Source: Strongylocentrotus purpuratus
Lineage: Eukaryota > Echinodermata > Echinoidea > Camarodonta > Strongylocentrotidae
Length of the DNA stretch: 64,000 nt
Direction: 5' to 3'
NCBI RefSeq assembly: GCF_000002235.5
Contig: NW_022145611.1
Span: 22,295,298 to 22,359,297, forward strand
The notes under the pieces are model-generated. The model had not been told where the DNA came from, ran no database searches, and saw only the letters and a program-made list of their open reading frames with translations. The position numbers were made by a program, and so were the translations under genes. Positions 63,201 to 64,000 of this stretch are shown here, one piece after another; the first letter of the stretch is position 1; each line of letters starts with the position of its first letter.

Positions 63201-64000
63201 AAAGGCAAGGGGGGTGAGCCCCTCTCTTTTGCCAAAATATGAACATTTTCAAAAAGACCACGTTTCATCTGAGGAAGGTGTCTGTGACCTCTATTCATCC
63301 AAAATTATGGTATTGTAGATGATTTCATGAAAAGTTGAAAAAAGGTACTTTTTAAGAAAAAAAAGGCAAGGGGTTAGCCCCTCATTTTGCCAAAATATGA
63401 ACATTTTCAAAAAGACCTCTTTTCATTCTGAGGAAGATGTCTGTGACCTCTTTTCACCAAAACATATGGTATTGTAGATGATTTCATGAAATGTTGAAAA
63501 AAGGGTACTTTTTGAGAAAAAAATGCAAGGGGTTAGCCCCTATTTTTGCCAAAATATGAACATTTTCAAAAAGGCCTCTTTCATCTTAGGAAGATGTCTG
63601 TGACCTCAAGTTATCCAAAATATAGTATTGTACATGATCATGTCATGAAATGTTTTGAAAAAGGTACTTTTGATAAAAAAAGGCAAGGGGTTAGCCCCTC
63701 TTTTTTGCCAAAATATGAACATTTCAAAAAGACCACGTTTCATCTGAGGAAGGTGTCTGTGACCTCTATTCATCCAAATATGGTATTGTAGATGATTTCA
63801 TGAAAAGTTGAAAAAAAGGTACTTTTTAAGAAAAAAAGGCAAGGGGTTAGCCCCTCATTTTTGCCAAAATATGAACATTTTCAAAAAAGCCTTTTTTCAT
63901 CTGAGGAAGATGTCTGTGACCTCTATTCAGCCAAAATATGTATTGTAGATCATTTCATTAAATGTTGAAAAAAGTAATTTTGAGAAAAAAAGGCAAAGGG
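54290..64000. repeat. 7.23 kb long-range repeat with indel-rich second copy
   Basis: TAAACGTTTA (55581 and 62813), GGGGTGAGCCCCTCTC (55981 and 63211) and TTCATTAAAAATATGG (about 54298 and 61536) are each 7,230-7,240 bp apart, about 46 monomers. Sequence after about 57 kb has many one-base losses, mainly in A and T runs, compared with the earlier copy. Confidence 0.8.

Larger units (their letters stand above)
38219..64000. repeat. Satellite array, monomer about 157 bp, with higher-order repeats
   Basis: The marker ATATGAACATTTT recurs at 38344, 38501, 38658, 38816 and 38973, i.e. every 157-158 bp, to the right edge: about 160 monomers. A typical monomer has GGCAAGGGGTTAACCCCTC, TTTTTGCCAAAATATGAAC, TTTTCAAAAAGACCTCTTTT, GAAGATGTCTGTGACCTC, CATCCAAAATATGGTATTG and ATTTCATGAAATG. 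Variant classes differ at the dyad (TTAACC or TTAGCC) and after CAAAAAG (ACCTC, ACCACG, GCCTC, CCTTTTTT). Rare variants recur at fixed spacing, showing higher-order units. Short frames such as MPFFLKKYLFSTFHE repeat only because the DNA does; 157 is not a multiple of three, so no long frame can persist. Confidence 0.97.

Noticed and set aside
38301..63791. Many 60-130 residue frames in the satellite, such as those starting MPFFLKK or MRKKGKG
   Set aside because: They recur with the 157 bp DNA period, break at every length change, and the monomer length is not a multiple of three. They are repeat artefacts, not genes.
38219..64000. CRISPR-like array
   Set aside because: Repeats are contiguous 157 bp monomers without unique spacers, in a genome with introns and NAA20. 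This is eukaryotic satellite DNA.

Overview
The window reads as nuclear DNA of an invertebrate deuterostome, most likely an echinoderm and probably a sea urchin. The grounds are AT-rich intergenic DNA, long (AG)n, (TTTA)n and (AAT)n tracts, many short inverted-repeat elements, intron-rich genes, and SRCR (scavenger receptor cysteine-rich) exons of the kind expanded in echinoderm immunity. This assignment is an inference from gene content; no species marker is visible.

Left part (1-9.1 kb): one minus-strand gene can be rebuilt from eight exons whose splice phases all agree (9099 down to 1621). They give an open 581-codon type I membrane receptor with a signal peptide, an unassigned N-terminal module, three SRCR domains, one membrane helix and a cytoplasmic tail carrying a PPxY motif. 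About 30 kb to the right (30.05-37.18 kb) lies a direct, diverged copy of the 3' three quarters of this locus. It lacks the first three exons, has two splice or frame lesions, and has a stop codon at the first residue of the membrane helix, so it is best called a pseudogene. Each copy has gained different mobile elements.

Middle (9.1-21.3 kb): a patchwork of local duplications (a unit seen at about 10.2, 14.0 and 17.3 kb), foldback and LINE remnants and microsatellites. It also holds two more minus-strand terminal exons that encode a membrane helix plus a PPxY tail (13617-14026 and 20842-21248). They are unrelated in sequence to the first tail but share its layout and its phase 1 entry. A signal-peptide exon at 16655-16745 joins the first of them in frame. 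The window therefore holds a cluster of receptor 3' ends that all expose a WW-domain ligand in the cytoplasm.

24.9-27.8 kb: three plus-strand exons encode the C-terminal two thirds of NAA20, the catalytic subunit of the NatB N-terminal acetyltransferase. Its 5' exons were not found. From 28.4 to 30.0 kb there is a degenerate tandem array with units of about 170 bp, and at 22.1-23.2 kb a degenerate minisatellite of about 25 bp.

Right part (38.2-64.0 kb, continuing past the edge): one satellite array of roughly 160 monomers of about 157 bp, with clear higher-order repeats of about 3.78 kb (24 monomers), a 1.42 kb tandem block, and a block of about 7.23 kb near the end. Each monomer carries a GGGGTTAACCCC-type dyad. 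Between the receptor copy and the satellite (37,255-37,290, minus strand) there is a compact hammerhead-ribozyme-like motif.
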